From the NCBI RefSeq assembly GCF_902148845.1, contig NC_043748.1, positions 13,670,445-13,734,444 on the forward strand: a DNA stretch of 64,000 nt, written 5' to 3'. The notes under the pieces are model-generated. The model did not search any database. It was not told the origin of the DNA and saw only the letters and a program-made list of their open reading frames with translations. A program made the translations under genes and the position numbers. Source of the DNA: Salarias fasciatus (Eukaryota; Chordata; Actinopteri; Blenniiformes; Blenniidae). Below, one piece after another: positions 24,851-35,980 of this stretch. Numbering within the stretch: position 1 is the first letter of the stretch; every line of letters begins with the position of its first letter.

Positions 24851-27800
24851 ACACATACCCTCCACGAGGCCCATGCCGAGCTCTCCGGGGAGAAACCTCT
24901 GGTCAGCCGTCAGGCCCACATACATGCGACTCTTTATAGTCTCGATGTGCTCTGCGTGGGTTGCGTCCGTGCCTGGAATAGTCACAGCAACACAGTTCAG
25001 CTTCCATTAGGCGCCAAACAACTGCACACGTATGCGTATTTCATTTTGATATTCTCTTCCTTGTGTTTTTGGCTCTGTGTGTGTGTGTGTATAATGTACC
25101 GATGCCGTGCTTCTCCATCAGCGATATGAGGTCGGCCTCAGTGAGCAGCTGTGGAGGGCTGGTCTGACCGTCCACCATCTCGATGGCCGAGGGCTGGAAG
25201 CGGGAGCCTTGCTCGTACACAGGGATCACCTTCGAAAACAGATCCGCCACAAAAATATGTAAAGCAGAAGGCAGAATGCACGGTTTGGAAAGAAATATAT
25301 TTTTAAAAAAATGCAGTAAATAAAGAATCCCAACAGTCTGCAGCCAGCGCACCTTTGCGCTCCATCTGTCGTACGGGTAAACGTCCAGGTAGTTCCTCGC
25401 GATGATCATGAGCCCCGAGGCCGAGAACTTCTCCTGGGCGATGTCGATGTCCACCACGGTCTCCTGCCCCAAAGCATCTTGGGACACACACGCCAAGAAG
25501 TGGCGGACGATGAACTCATACACGCGGGCTTCATTACCCTGGGAGGAAAACAGACCAGTGTTAAAAGATCAAATCTGCACCGAAAATCCAATAAACTGAA
25601 TTGTTTTAGGAGGAAATGCATATTGTGTGAATAGGAAGGGCCTGCAGACCCACCTGCAGTGTGTTTGTGAACTTGGTGGGGTGTATCGGAGGATGGGCTT
25701 GGTCCGAGTTCTTGCCCTGTCGGGGGTTGGGACCCCCCGGCTGTTCGAGCACGCGCTGGGCGAAAGCCCCCCACGCCGGGCTGTGGGTCTGCTGCTCCAC
25801 CAGAGGGCCCAGAGCAAGGTTCTCTGGGAAAATGTTGGTCTCCGTGCGGGGATAGCTGATAAACCTGAGCAACAGAGAGCGAGGAAGGAAAGAAAGAAAG
25901 AAAGAAAAAAAAAAGATCAGTTGTCGTCCTACAGTAATGTGTTGTTCCTGGTTAATTGATCTGAACTGCCAGATGGTCGTTTCATGTCCAGAAATAGAAG
26001 CAACTTTGAGCCGGTTACACGACTTGGTAAACAAAGAAAATACGTCTGACCCTTTCTATGAGACCACAAGGCTTCCAGTAAGGTGGCGTCGAGCCAGCAA
26101 AGTGACTGAAATGAGTTCAAGCTGAATTTTTAGCATATGGTCAGACTGAGATGACGCTTTTGTGTCCAGAGAACAGCGTGTGAGTGTGTGTGTGTGTGTG
26201 TACATTCATCTTTAAACTCTCACACTCACCCCTGGGTATAGAGTTTTTCTGCTATTTTCATGGTCTCTTTGGCGCTTATTCTCAGTTTCCGAGACGCCAG
26301 TTTCTCCAGTTCCTGCAAACAGAGCAAACAGCTATCAGCCGGTGCATCAAAATACTCTGCAAAAACGAAACGTGCGCAGGAAAAACATGCAAACTCTACA
26401 CAGAAAGATTCCATAATCCAGCCTGAAATGATAGTTTATTAGTAGATTCCTACCACAGTGTCCAAAGGCAGCGGCCTCCACTTGCTCTTGGGTTTGCTGG
26501 ACACTGAGGTGACCGTTGCGGTGGGATCCTGGAAACACATCAAATGATATTTTGCTCTCAGATGAGCTGCCTTTTTGTGTGCATGTTTAGGAAGAGGGGT
26601 GTCGCTCTTCCAGTGTGTGTGTGTCTCAAGCACAGGGATTCTTTTTCGGTCTTCACAACTCAGTTTGGGAGAAAAGGTTTTAGTCAGTATTCTCTCACCC
26701 ATGTCACTGCAGTGACTGATCGTGCAGGGAGCATGTGAAACAACCTTAAAAAAAAAAAAAAAAAATTCCCAATTTGGAAATGTTGCACTTTTTGCTTGTG
26801 AATGGTTAGAGGAACTGATAACACACACCTCCTTCTGCAGTGCGTTTCCACACCCCAACTCCAAGGCAAATGAACACAGCGACGTGTGAAGACGTCAGAA
26901 AACAGGACGATCCGCGGAGCGCGGAGTTCATAGCGAAACTTTTCTTTTCACAGACATAAGATTTAACCTCTGCACTCTGATATTGATTTTAGTTTCATTA
27001 GAGATGATATAAGCTCCACTTGTGATATATTTGGTCTTGTGTGTTTGTATTTGAACAATACACTCTCCATTTTACCACCGTTTCTGAGTCTGAATGCTGT
27101 GTGAATAAACTAATCCAAACACTTATGCTGCCACTTCGGTGAACTTACTGTTGGTGCAAACACGAGCAGGCAAAGTGTCAACAGAGCCGTCAAACACAGA
27201 AGCGGCTTTTATCTGGATGTGTTTAGCAAATGATTAAATAAATCGGTGCAATACAGTGGAGAGAATCCCGATTGTTGAACTGATATAAGAGGGTTTTAAA
27301 CTGTGAAAACAGCAGTTTTGTGGCTTCGTGCAGATTTATTTCACACTTAATAGTTTAATAGTTCAAATCTTGACTGGGAAGAACTATAAATGCTAAAATG
27401 ACTCAGAGCCATAAAACTGCACTTCAGCTTCTTCTGGATCGTTTTCACAGATTTGAAAGAAGATTTTGGCAATAAGCTCACTGGCAGGAGAAAAAAAATA
27501 TTTTTGCAAATGATTTAGGAAAAAACTAGTTGATTCAATGCTTCTTTTTAGGTTTGGAGAACACTGATAGTGTTTTGCAAAAAAAAAAAAAAAAATACTG
27601 AACATAAACACAAACTTTAAACAAATAACAGCACAGGGTGCATCTAAAGCTTTAATAGATAAAAGTGCCATAATAGATATGTGAGGTGAAACATGTTACA
27701 GATGATTCTTCAGGATTTCCATCCTGTTTCTTTATGGTCCCCGCTCTACAATCCCACCTTTGTCGCATTAAAGCAACACTAAGAAACTTTCAGTTTTCGT

Positions 27801-30800
27801 TGATTTTGGCGGCGCCAGTGGACAAAAGCGGTAGTGTTTTGCCTGAAGGAATACTACAGTTCCCATGAGGCCTAGCGTGTGACGTCGTAAAATGCTGCTC
27901 CTGGTGGCATGCTGTCGGACTGAACTCGTCTTCATTTGTTTCCAGCGGCTGTGTGAAGGACGGATAGCGACGAGGTAATGAATCTAATGGTGGCTAAACA
28001 ATGTTATATCATGATGTGACGCATGCCGTAAAGCAGTTCGCACATTTGGAGTTTTTTAGTGTGCAGGGTTCCTACCACCCTCCTCACAGCTGCTTAGTCC
28101 AAGTGTAAGCAATACTGACGCCCTCAGCCCGTGACAGAGGGGTCATTCAACTAGTTGTAAGTTGATGTATCATCACAAAAGATATTAAAATGTTTTATTA
28201 AAGTTGAAAAGTTCCTTAGTGTCGGTTTAACAAGCTCAACCTGAGCGTCTATCGTCGGCTTCAAAATTCACACTGTAATTGGAAGTAATAAGACCGGACT
28301 GGAAGCTCAAAGCACTCAACATTTTCTCTATCAAAGAGCTGTAATGTCGATTTCTTCACTCCTCAAAGAGTCATTTGGAGTAATTTAAAGAGAATTTGCT
28401 CTGGACACGTCCAGTTTTTTATGACCTCTATCCACTGCAGTTTACATTAGAGATGTTCTTGGAGTAAAATTCAAAGATTGATTTTTTAAGATTGTATGTT
28501 AATATTATTTAATCTCTTTCAAGTGTCACATAATTCCACAGCATAATGACTTCAGAAGCTTATTTTGTTTCAAAGAGTTGTAATTTGACACCAGCCTCAT
28601 TGCATTGCCGGGCTAATGTTGAGTCTAAAGGAGATGACACTGCATTAAAACATTTTTAAATAGCTTAAATTAACTTTGACAAAGCAGTTAAGTACAAACC
28701 CTGATCTTTTTAAATATACAGTTAACTTTATTATTAGACATTTAACATTAAATACCAAATTTGCAACATTGTCAACTATGGATTTGACTTGAATTATACC
28801 CTCATACACACGGTGCTCAATCCACCTGCAAAGTGGGACTGTCCTGCTCAAGGACACTTGACACTCAAACCTGCAACCTTGCGTTTGAAAGACGACCCGC
28901 TTCACCGGCCGTGCAGCAGCAGGCATATCATCGAGCGTTCAAATACATTTAGATTATTTGGTCTGCGTTTCCCCTCTTTGCTCTGCAGGAAGCGGTGAAA
29001 ACCAGCAAAGTGATAATTGTGAGCCGCGTCAGATTCCCTCGCAAACAATAAGTGTCTCTGTAACAGTCACAGCGCTCGGTGACACTTCCATCATCCTGCC
29101 GTCAGCGGGTGAAAAAAAAAAACAAACAAACTCAGGGCTCAAAACGGAAAAGATGCTGAGGCCGCAGCAGCAAACAGGCGATCGGAGCGCAACAAAAAGC
29201 ACCGTCACAACCGCTCAAAGAACAATAAGATGGAAACACAAAGGAGGATCGCAGACAAACAAAGTGAGTGATCAACCTTCAACACTGTGAGATAATTACT
29301 GGTTATACTGAAGGGTAATTAAACATGGAATACAAATTAGGCAAAAGCATGTTTATTAATAAAGTGGAACGATTGCTTTAGCCTGCTACAAAAGTCTAAA
29401 CAAAAACTGCCGCTGCAGTCTGCAGTCACACTGGCACTATTTTCAAACAAAACTTCAGGATTTAAGTTGCTACCCCGATTTTGAAGACTGTAGAAAGCTT
29501 TTACCTCCAGCGTTGTATCTACTGCTTTATATCTAATCTCAGTTGAAACTGGATGATTATAACCCCTGATGCACAATTCAAAGTCCAGCGCAGTCGCATG
29601 CATCTAATTTCACTTTGGATATTCTTGGATTCGATAGTCGGCGCTCAAAGTCTGGCACATGGTTCAGAGGTGTTGTTACTTTTTTCTTTTTCTCTCATTC
29701 AGAGTAATCATTTAGGTGTAATGTGAAATTAATACAATTTTACAGTTATTTAGTATTTATATTAAATACATATACACATGCATATTCAAAAAGGTATTGA
29801 GTAAGTTCATTTACACCTTTTCTTCCATTAGTCATAAATCAATAGTACATAATAATACATGAACCAATAATAATGACTCCTCAAGTAATTTTTAGCTGTT
29901 TTGGAGACACACCAAGAAACCTCGGTTCATTCTGGAGGGATTTGATAAACTCAGAGGAAACAGTTCCACAACTCAGGTTCAGGTCCCGGTGACAGATTCT
30001 CTAAACAGTTGTGCATCATGTTCAGAGTGGCTTCACACTAAACATGAAAACCATGTGCCATTGAATTAAGATGTAGTTTTATTGCATAAATAGTTGTTTC
30101 TCATTCCAAGATCTCAGAATGTCAAACCAATGGACATGTATGTACAGCTGTATCAGTCTGAAATAAGCAGAGAGGAAGAGCTTTTGTCTTCTAACAAGAA
30201 AGGGGCTTCTGAGTGGTTTACACACAGATGAATGAAAAGAAGATTACATGAAAAGCATGTACCTCCATGCAGATCTGGTAGAGCACCAGGCAAGCTGTGT
30301 GGTTAAAGAGGCGGTGTCTTTTCCAGCTGAACTCCACCTTGTCCTCCTCCACCTCATGGAGCACTGATTCAAAAACAAACAAACAAATAGGTGAACGAAA
30401 AGGGTAAGACTTCCTTTCAAATCTGGATCTTTGCAAAACAACCGTTTGAGTTAAAACGTGGCTGAATTGGCACCTTTGATCTTGTAGAAATTCTCGGGTA
30501 TGAAGGCCTGAATGGCCTTGAATCGCTCCACCACGAAGCCCAGAGTGGGGAACTGGCAGCTCCCGTATGAGATCAGCTGATTGGCCAGCGACTCTGGAAA
30601 GATTTTCTGCAGGCGAAGCGTCTGAAATCGAGTGAAGGATGCACCTGAAAAGGACAAGCACAGGAAAGAAGATCGTGACACACCGTCGCCCACGCCATCT
30701 ATCACTGAAATCCCGAATGAATCGCTTCCATGTAGCTCACAGAGTGTTTACCTATTCTCAGATCCAGCTCCTGGCGGACATCGACAGCATCACTGATGTT

Positions 30801-32801
30801 AACGTCGGGTTCTGTTAGAGTCTCACAAGCTCGCCGGATGGAGTTTGGGGTGATTTCGGAAAACTTTGCACGAAAGACTTGTAAATTGGGCTTCACTGTA
30901 AAAATGCACACAGTCAGTGTTGCAGGTAGAATTTCAAAGAGAGGTTTTCATCAGTGTCAATGAAAACAATTGGTTTAGTTTAGCAGATTTCCTCTAATTC
31001 CATTAAAATCTATACGATCAACAGGTTTCCAAAAGGAGCTAAAAAGCTAATCGATCGATGTAATACCTGCTTTGCAAACGTCGATTATTTCAAAACCGAT
31101 GTTTTCTCCCTCCCTGTCGCAATCAGTCCAGATAACCAGCGCCTGGCACTGCCTCGCCTCCTTTTCCAGTGTCCGCTGCAGGGAAACACCCAGATGATGA
31201 CAAAGAGGAGACAATCAGGAAAAAAAAAAGAAGAAAAGATAGAAAGAAGAAGCGAAAGTTGTCAACATACGCCACACGTCACTCATTAAAGCCATAAAAT
31301 GAGTAAAAGATCCCACACATGATAATAATGCCAGAATATTACGGTGTTAATCTTGCAGGATAGTAAATAGGAATACCTTGATTTGTATCATGTTATCTGG
31401 ACAGTACTTCTCTACCTCTGCATCAAATAGCAGCACTGGATTGCAGCTGTGCCTTTGGAGAAAAAAAGGAACAAATACAGTCATTCAGTTGTTATGACAC
31501 TGAAGGAGCATTTTTAAACTTTACACTTACCATTTCTGAAATGGTGCTTTGAACTCCAGACCCAGTAAATGGCCTGATACAGATGTCATGGACACGGAGA
31601 CGTCCTGTTAAAGGAAGAGAGGAAAAAAAACAAGAGGTAATGTAAAACACAAGAGAGCAGACACTTAAGTGTGTGTCTGCAGAATGATGTAAATATTTCA
31701 ATGTATTTATTTACCTGGCCAAACAGATGATATTCATACTCGTATATTTTATTGAACTTTGACAATCCTTCCCTCTGAAACACAAAAGAAGACAGTATTA
31801 CAGCTATAAAAACTTTGAGGACAGTCAGACAGTCAGACAAGCTTTGATGAAACAGTCATTGTTCATACAGATGCTTCTGGGTTGGTAAGAATTAATCACA
31901 CTGTGGAGGATCACCAAAGTGATAAGTAATTAATGAAATAAGCTGTGGAAGCATCATCATATGAAAATTTCACACTGTTTGTGATGATAAGGACTTTTTT
32001 TATATACATTTAGCTTCTTTACACAACTCTTGGGACAAGTTAGACTATGGTGGGACACCAGTGACACAATGAATGTGTATCCAAAAACAACTGTTGTTTT
32101 ACAGAAGACATTTTAATTGTTTTAAAGTCTTTTCACAAACTTTTTTTGTGTAGTGTGACAGCTCCTTTGTAATTAAGGTTAGCTTTGAATATGATGGGTT
32201 AAATGTATTTAAAATATTTACAAAAAGGGGTCAATGAAGAAGGTTTTTTCCTTTGCCACTTAGCTATTTTTATTGTGCAAGATGTGCAGCTGGACCACTT
32301 ACGGGTCATGATAAGACTTTTTGGGAGAGAACAGACTGTGGTGTATCAAAAGTCACATACATCTGATCGCAACACTGCAGATGCTTTATCATATCAGAAA
32401 AAAAAACACTGCTTGTTGCTGCTGGAACAAATGAAATGTTTCTTTAAAATGAGGTGACTCAGGAGAAATGACACAGTGGTGGGGCACTGAAGTTACTGAT
32501 GGTCGAAGGGGAAAACAGCAAAGGGGTCATAACACACACAAATCAGAGTCAGTAGTTAAAGAGACAGAGGAGACAGACTGACCCTCCTGGCTCTGCCGCT
32601 GGACATGATCTCTGCGATGCCTTTGGCCGCGTCGTTCTTCTCGGCCACGCAGAGGACCCGTCTGATCTGAGCCCGGCTCCGGATCATCTCTACCTCCTGC
32701 GATGGGTCCGGGCACCGGCCGTAGAGACGCTTCCACTGGACCCGGGGCAGCTGCAGTCCCGATCGAGGCACAGATCTCCAGAAGAGGAGCGCTGCTATCA
32801 T
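19886..32801 (-). CDS. top3a: DNA topoisomerase III alpha, 19 exons
   Basis: Type IA topoisomerase that, with BLM and RMI1/2, dissolves double Holliday junctions in the nucleus and also separates mitochondrial DNA. Exons (minus): 32583-32801, 31715-31774, 31531-31604, 31377-31452, 31067-31175, 30752-30895, 30474-30644, 30263-30363, 26454-26528, 26230-26312, 25654-25864, 25353-25538, 25100-25229, 24859-24972, 24190-24355, 23963-24109, 23759-23881, 21109-21791, 19886-20040. They give 1008 aa in a closed frame (human 1001 aa). Residues 1-30 form an Arg-rich, acid-free mitochondrial-type presequence; Met39 could start the nuclear form. Toprim domain: [13 protein letters not shown] and [10 protein letters not shown] (Asp161, Asp163, Glu165). 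The catalytic tyrosine is Tyr375 in [12 protein letters not shown] four-Cys zinc ribbon lies in the CPQCGRDM to CPSCQPHP stretch. Two GRF zinc fingers lie at about 828-865 and 911-950, and a [17 protein letters not shown] zinc knuckle is terminal. Confidence 0.97.
20041..21108 (-). other. Last intron of top3a
   Basis: About 1.07 kb between the GRF-finger exon and the zinc-knuckle exon. It begins with a poly-T/pyrimidine-rich stretch at 20161-20190. No other feature is recognised. Confidence 0.7.
22437..22990 (-). mobile_element. Tc1/mariner-family relic
   Basis: The left end 'cagccataacattatgacca' is the terminal sequence of a very widespread fish Tc1-like transposon. Further in come 'gatgcttgattggaactcaa', 'aggccaagtcaac' and 'caggggtcagcatggg', in the same order as in complete copies. 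On the minus strand a short frame reads [12 protein letters not shown], matching the transposase segment around VPMLTPVHRRK. The copy is heavily decayed, with large internal deletions and no legible DDE core. It lies inside the intron upstream of the top3a GRF exon. Confidence 0.75.
24406..24445. repeat. (GT)n microsatellite in top3a intron
   Basis: Uninterrupted run of about 20 units, about 50 bp upstream (in the transcript direction) of a top3a exon. Confidence 0.95.
24789..24847. repeat. (GT)n microsatellite at a top3a donor site
   Basis: About 29 GT units. On the minus strand the tract begins about a dozen bases after the exon 24859-24972 donor (GTATGTGTGCGC), so repeat length varies right next to a splice site. 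Confidence 0.95.
27772..28226. mobile_element. TTAA-flanked MITE inside top3a intron
   Basis: A non-coding element of about 455 bp. The left end, AGCAACACTAAGAAACTTTC, pairs with the right end, which reverse complemented reads ACCGACACTAAGGAACTTTT. TTAA stands outside both ends (27768-27771 and 28227-28230), as for piggyBac-type insertions. No transposase frame is inside. It differs from the MITE at 1710-2130 in its ends, so it is a separate family. Confidence 0.65.
28830..28910 (+). repeat. Fragment of second dispersed repeat family
   Basis: Contains 'gtcctgctcaaggacacttg' and 'aaacctgcaacc', the same landmarks as the 3' half of the copy at 10655-10870. Short and diverged. Confidence 0.45.
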
Positions 32802-33689
32802 GCCTCGAAGCTTCTCCTCCGAGCGGCTTCACCGCTGCTGCCTCTCCGATCTGCTAGCATGTCGGCTAACGAGGTGACACAAAACAAAGCTACTTACATA
32901 AACTTTCACCAGATTGTCAAGAAGCCACAGTTGGACTCACTTCACTTCCTTAAGAAACAACGGATAAATGCACCTTAACTCGTTTTAAACGATTTATGAC
33001 AAACTTTTAAAGGAACGACGTCGGTCTGTTAAACTCTGTTTACAAAATCCGCGCCTGTCAAACGCTGCCGGAAAGCAGGTCGGAGCAACTGTCGTAAAGT
33101 CCGGCGCTCGCGAGTATGTATTTACAGCACCAAGGTATCTGTTGCTTTCATATCGTCCATATATTGAATATTAATAAAAAGCAGTGTAAGATGAGAAACT
33201 AAAGACTTGGCTGATTTGTTCATAATACAGGACGACCTAAACTTTTGCAAACTAGATCCCCAATGTATATTACAGTAAATTAATTTACCAGCATTCCACA
33301 TAGCTTCCTGCTTATCCATCTGGTCATGTCTTTTATCATTATGAACTCTATTACATTTTTTACATGTAATTAAACACAATTTCTCTTTCAAGTAAATACA
33401 CACATGGCTTCTGCTGTCGAGCAAAGAATGATATGAAGCATAAACAAGTGTCGAACAAAGAAAGCCACAGAAGTTTAAACAAACTTTATTTTAACAAACT
33501 TCAACAGAACCTAAAACTCTAAAAGCACAATTAAGTTCAGTAAAAGTAAAAAAAACTTTTTTTTTTAATTCTAAAGTTTTTTATTAATCAGCAACAATAT
33601 GAACAAGTCAATAATAATGGGCCTGTCATGGCCACTTTCTTTTCCAGAGGTGATGTGACACCAGTGTTCAAGGTTTTCAGAAAAAGCAT
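32802..33689. other. top3a upstream flank
   Basis: The first about 320 bp upstream of the top3a start codon (to about 33115) have scattered CpGs and probably contain its promoter. The rest is AT-rich, with no exon recognised. It leads into the Harbinger relic, whose exact left end I could not define. Confidence 0.5.
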
Positions 33690-34480
33690 CATTACATTGA
33701 TACAATGTTTCCCCAGGAAAAAGCCCATGGATGGAGTACTGGTCAGTTTTTACTAGCTCGTCTATGGCGCCTCCTATCACATGACGGCCAATTTCTTTTG
33801 TATCCCACAGGCAACAGTCTGCTGGAACGTCCACTGTTGTGGATGAACTGAAGTGCATCATCCCCTTCCCCAGTCAGGAATAGGTGAAGGACATTGGAGC
33901 TTTCCTCTCTTGGCTGGCCATCAGGTATTTCGTAGTCTTGCTGGGGCCATTGATGGGTGGCACATTCGAATTCTTCCTCCTGCAGAATAAAAAAAAAAAA
34001 AAAACCTGTTACCTAAACAGAAAACATTTCCCCTCTAACATACAGCAGTGATGCCAAAGGGAGGTTTACAGACGTATACATTGGCAACCCAGGATCTGTG
34101 CATGATGCCTTTGTCCTACACAGATCCTGCAAGAACCAGCAAGCACTGCACCCACCAGCCATGGTGGATACCCATTCCTGCAGCACCCAGTTGCCAAGAC
34201 ACTGCACTGGCAACCCGTTAAAGCTTTATCTCAATGGTCACAAAGATGAACACTATGGATACATTACAAATTCTACAAGTTTAACTGACAGACCAGGTTG
34301 AAACACGGTACAAAAGGCAACATGCCAAAAAGAGAAATATCATTGAGCAAACCTTCGGAGTATTGAAAACCTGCTGGCGCGCCATCGTTTTGAGAGCAGT
34401 GGAGACACGTCCTCCATAACATCTGTGTGGCAGCGGGTGACATCATGGAAGCAGAGGAGGGGGGGTCCAGGGGTGGATGA
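33690..34480 (+). pseudogene. Harbinger transposase relic
   Basis: Fragments in shifting plus-strand frames follow the order of HARBI1-like transposases. AGAIDGWHIRILPPAE (about 33935-33982) carries the first catalytic Asp. CYLNRKHFPSNIQQ follows. FTDVYIGNPGSVHDAFVL (about 34058-34111) carries the second Asp. NIIEQTFGVLKTCWRAI (about 34340-34390) carries the final Glu. Frames are broken several times, including an A-run of about 16 nt at 33987-34002, and the N-terminal helical part is not legible. This copy cannot encode an active nuclease. Confidence 0.8.
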
Positions 34481-34712
34481 TGGCGACGACCCAGGTGACG
34501 GTGAGGTCAACCAGAGGGACCAGGCAGGAAGTGATGTCTGAGCTAGGCTTGCTGACCAGTTGTCTGCTCCTGAAGAGCTACCTATATGCCTCAGTGAGCA
34601 TTACTACATCTACATTAAAAATTCTCCAGATGTAGTCATGTTCACTAGTAATTTGTAAATATATGTACATGAATAGAGAGACAGAGAGATAGATGTACAT
34701 ATGTTATTCATC

Positions 34713-35980
34713 TTACAATTTATTAACAAGTCTTTCAAAGAGAGAAAGATATCTCTCAGCTCTTGCTGCTGCCGCTCTCTCTCTTTTCTCCTCCCTGGCC
34801 AACGCCTCCCTCTCCCTCTCCTCTTCCCTCTCTGCCTGGTCCCTCAGAAATTGGAGGATAGAATCGCTGTCCCTCCCTCTCTTCCTCTGTGGCTGGCTGG
34901 CTGTGGCTGTGGCTCCTTCAGAGGCAGAAGAGGTGGAGGCTGGAATGCTGACTGTACCACCTGCAGTGGCAGACACGTTTGCTGCCAGAACCAGGGACGG
35001 ACTGAAGGAGTGCTTCCCCTGGAGCGCATCTTCCATAGTGCTGTACCAGGGCCAGGTGGCAGCAGCCACACCACCAGCCCCGACCCCTTTTCCATTTGGC
35101 GGGTCCCTAAGCTCCTGAAAACAGTATCACAAAAATAAATAATAGTACATATATTAATTAATATGTTGGAAAGCTATGCGTCTAAATATATTCACACTGA
35201 TACCTTATATTTGGCCTTCATATTTTCCCATTTTTTTTTGGCCTGTTTGGCTGTCACATCCAGACCTGAAGAGGTCACAAAGTCTCTGAAGACGACATAA
35301 CACACAAAAAACAAACACAAAAATTTTAATAAGTTAAGCAATATATTTGCATACAATAATTAAAGCATACAAAACAATACTCACTCCCAGCCACATATGG
35401 ATGAGTTCCTCTTCCCCGTGAAAAGGATCTCATTGTCAGAACGCCAGTTAATCAGGACTTGTGTTTCCTCAATAGTCCCTTGAATGAAATAGAGCATGGT
35501 ATTAGTTTGAATGCATTCACCACTATAACGAGCAAAGGACATTTGCACAACTGAGAAAAACAATAGGGTCAATAGTACACCTTCACTTCTCATTTTAAAC
35601 ATGAAATTCAAGTTAAATAGACTCAAACATGAACGTGAGTGCTCTCAGCTGTGCAGATATGCTCAGAAACAAAAATGTGCACGGTCGCCGTTAGCTCTGC
35701 ACGAAAACCAGTCACACAATCTCATGTTAAACCACAGCAGAGGAATTACAGCCAGAGGCAGACTTCTGAAGAACATGCAGAAATAAAGCGGCTGACCGCC
35801 TGCTCATCTTAGCCCGCCGTCGGGATCCCCAGTCTCCAAAAACATCGGAATAAGTGCTCAAGCAAGCTTTATCTTTAAATATCGACCCCATATCAACGTT
35901 TTAAACAACTACACTGTCGCCGAAAACCTTGAAACTACATTTTGTTATTACTTACAATTGCGTGGTCTCTCCTCCGCCAT
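34713..35980 (-). CDS. Harbinger MYB/SANT-like accessory protein, 4 exons
   Basis: Exons on the minus strand: 35956-35980, 35385-35478, 35204-35285 and 34713-35114; all GT-AG and all in phase, giving 200 aa. The N-terminus reads MAEERPRNWTIEETQVLINW, the SANT/MYB-like trihelix start; its tryptophan is formed across the first splice junction. Then come KKKWENMKAKYKEL (third helix) and the Gly-rich spacer followed by ATWPWYSTMEDALQG, typical of Harbinger MYB-like proteins. A Ser/Thr-rich linker, QPQRKRGRDSD (probable NLS) and a highly charged C-terminal coiled coil follow. In known Harbinger elements this protein brings the transposase to the nucleus and to the element ends. No stop or frameshift is seen, unlike its transposase partner. 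It could serve other copies in trans or have been retained for host use. Confidence 0.82.

Larger units (their letters stand above)
26529..30262 (-). other. Largest intron of top3a
   Basis: 3.7 kb of AT-rich sequence without a legible exon. It holds the TTAA-flanked MITE at 27772-28226, the repeat scrap at 28830-28910 and several homopolymer runs. Confidence 0.7.
33690..35980. mobile_element. PIF/Harbinger transposon, two convergent genes
   Basis: A Harbinger-class DNA transposon lying between the start codons of top3a and smcr8. It shows the two-gene layout of the superfamily: a DDE nuclease (plus strand, ruined) and a MYB/SANT-like DNA-binding accessory gene (minus strand, still open), converging tail to tail at about 34.5-34.7 kb. 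I did not find convincing terminal inverted repeats or a 3-bp target duplication, so the boundaries given are those of the coding parts; the element itself is probably somewhat larger. Confidence 0.8.

Noticed and set aside
33571-33861. A minus-strand 96-codon open frame (…VDVPADCCLWDTKEIGRHV…) looked like an unknown gene near top3a.
   Set aside because: The plus strand of the same stretch leads into the Harbinger transposase motif AGAIDGWHIRI, and its order fits that family. The minus frame has no homologue I know and is best read as antisense shadow.
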